A stretch of DNA of 6,392 nt from Nitrospira sp. (GTDB lineage: Bacteria; Nitrospirota; Nitrospiria; Nitrospirales; Nitrospiraceae): the NCBI GenBank assembly GCA_024998705.1, contig JACOEF010000388.1, positions 1-6,392 on the forward strand. The letters are read 5' to 3'. Position 1 is the first letter of the stretch, and every line of letters starts with the position of its first letter. The notes below the pieces were generated by a model. The model was not told the DNA's origin and did no database searches. It saw nothing but the letters and a program-made list of their open reading frames with translations. Both the position numbers and the translations under genes were made by a program. This document shows, one piece after another, positions 5,811 through 6,392 of this stretch.

Positions 5811-5936
5811 GCGGCCTTCTCAAAATGGCTTCCAGAAAGGCCGCAGGCGAAGACAAGACCGGAGGCGTACCCTCGGGGTACGGTGAGGATTTTGTCAAGC
5901 CGAGAACGCAGCTGGAGGCCATTTTCAGAAGGCCGC
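5811..5936 (-). repeat. Palindromic intergenic repeat E2 (126 bp)
   Basis: The 25-base ends (5811-5835 and 5912-5936) are complementary at 23 positions, one of the two exceptions being a possible G-T pair. The exact centre is a perfect 7-bp hairpin, CGTACCC and GGGTACG around TCG (5866-5882). Read on the minus strand it aligns with E1: about 37 of the first 56 positions are identical without gaps, including CGTTCTCG at the same offset, CTCA(A/C)CGTAC before the centre and GTACGC after it, and TGCGGCCTT further on. Its first base (5936) is the last G of the receptor gene's TAG stop, the same arrangement as E1. It separates the receptor gene from mpg and ends 29 bp before the mpg start codon. 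Confidence 0.85.
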
Positions 5937-6392
5937 TAAAAATACCACGCAACGCCCCCCATGACCATCCTCGGATTCCCCGGCACAAAGTGGATGCCCG
6001 TGACACCCGCTGTCTCGTTCCTGAGTCTCGACTCAAAGGCAAAGACCGCTTGCTCCCACTTCGTATTGAGTAGATTCTGCACGAACAAAAACGCTTCGAG
6101 CCTCCCATGCGTCAGCTTGATCGGGATCTGGTACCGTTCGGACACATCAACATCGATCCAGGAGGGCGCACGGATGCTGCGATCTTCCGTCAGCGGGCGA
6201 ACGCCCAGATACGTGGCTTGCAGTTGCGAGGTCAATCCTTCCGGCCACCGCAGCAGGAGCGCGCCATAGGCCGTCACCTCCGGCGCCAGGGGGATGGCCT
6301 CGCCGTTGCGGAACTCCGCCTTGGTCCAGGTAATGCTGCCGTTGAAATACACCGGCCCCCAAACCTGTCCGCGCGCGCCGACCTCTACACCG
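5936..6392 (-). CDS. TonB-dependent outer-membrane receptor, C-terminal end (5' part outside window)
   Basis: The frame is open to the window edge; 151 residues and a TAG stop are visible, all from the distal beta barrel. Alternating polar and hydrophobic strands are seen, such as GSITWTKAEFRNG, then the IPLAPEVTAYGALLLRW element and SWIDVDVSERYQI. The stretch LEAFLFVQNLLNTKWEQAV is the conserved NLLN(T/K)-type strand near the end of TonB-dependent receptors, followed by HFVPGNPRMVMGGVAWYF. The final residue is Phe in an alternating strand, as expected for the BAM recognition signal. Such receptors import siderophores, cobalamin or other large ligands using TonB energy; the ligand cannot be told because the plug and extracellular loops are missing. 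An in-frame GTG at 6352 is not the real start. E2 begins on the stop codon. Confidence 0.85.
   Translation of the reverse strand, partial: GVEVGARGQVWGPVYFNGSITWTKAEFRNGEAIPLAPEVTAYGALLLRWPEGLTSQLQATYLGVRPLTEDRSIRAPSWIDVDVSERYQIPIKLTHGRLEAFLFVQNLLNTKWEQAVFAFESRLRNETAGVTGIHFVPGNPRMVMGGVAWYF

Noticed and set aside
5782..6108. N-terminal extension of the mpg frame by 109 codons on the minus strand
   Set aside because: It runs through palindrome E2 and overlaps the receptor gene in another frame; the family N-terminus begins at 5781.

Overview
The window looks like chromosomal DNA of a GC-rich (about 60% by eye), envelope-bearing Gram-negative bacterium. A Nitrospira-type member of the Nitrospirota is my best guess. 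The reasons are the mix of a carotenoid gene, a membrane-anchored cytochrome c and an outer-membrane receptor, plus a hairpin intergenic repeat that I recall (without being able to check) as common in Nitrospira genomes. There is no tRNA, rRNA, CRISPR array, transposase or phage structural gene.

Layout. (1) 1-402, plus strand: 3' end of a CruF-like carotenoid biosynthesis gene. (2) 402-709: a 126-bp imperfect palindrome (E1) starting on the last base of that gene's stop codon, then an intrinsic terminator (559-590) and a good sigma70-type promoter (640-669). (3) 710-2135, plus: a tight three-gene operon of a membrane-anchored monohaem cytochrome c, a small exported DUF5666-like protein and a four-helix YvlD/phage-holin-4 membrane protein. 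(4) 2136-2430: spacer with a promoter (2246-2274) and a leader of consecutive hairpins. (5) 2431-4263, plus: a cytoplasmic GAF-GAF-kinase protein whose phospho-accepting His is Thr and whose ATP-binding Asp is Asn, so it is probably a pseudokinase. (6) 4264-4673: about 400 bp without a convincing gene, holding a 24-bp direct repeat. (7) 4674-5206, plus: a self-contained unit of promoter, ideal RBS, 122-aa exported protein of unknown function and strong terminator. (8) 5209-5781, minus: 3-methyladenine DNA glycosylase (mpg). (9) 5811-5936: a second 126-bp palindrome (E2) of the same family in the opposite orientation. (10) 5936-6392, minus: C-terminal end of a TonB-dependent receptor whose 5' part lies outside the window.

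The most interesting points are the two related palindromes, each starting on the final G of a TAG stop codon and lying in the same orientation as the gene it follows, and the degenerate histidine kinase. The transcription units look independent. Convergent units meet at the 5170-5206 terminator, and the receptor and mpg could be co-transcribed through E2. I see no complete new defence or mobile system here.
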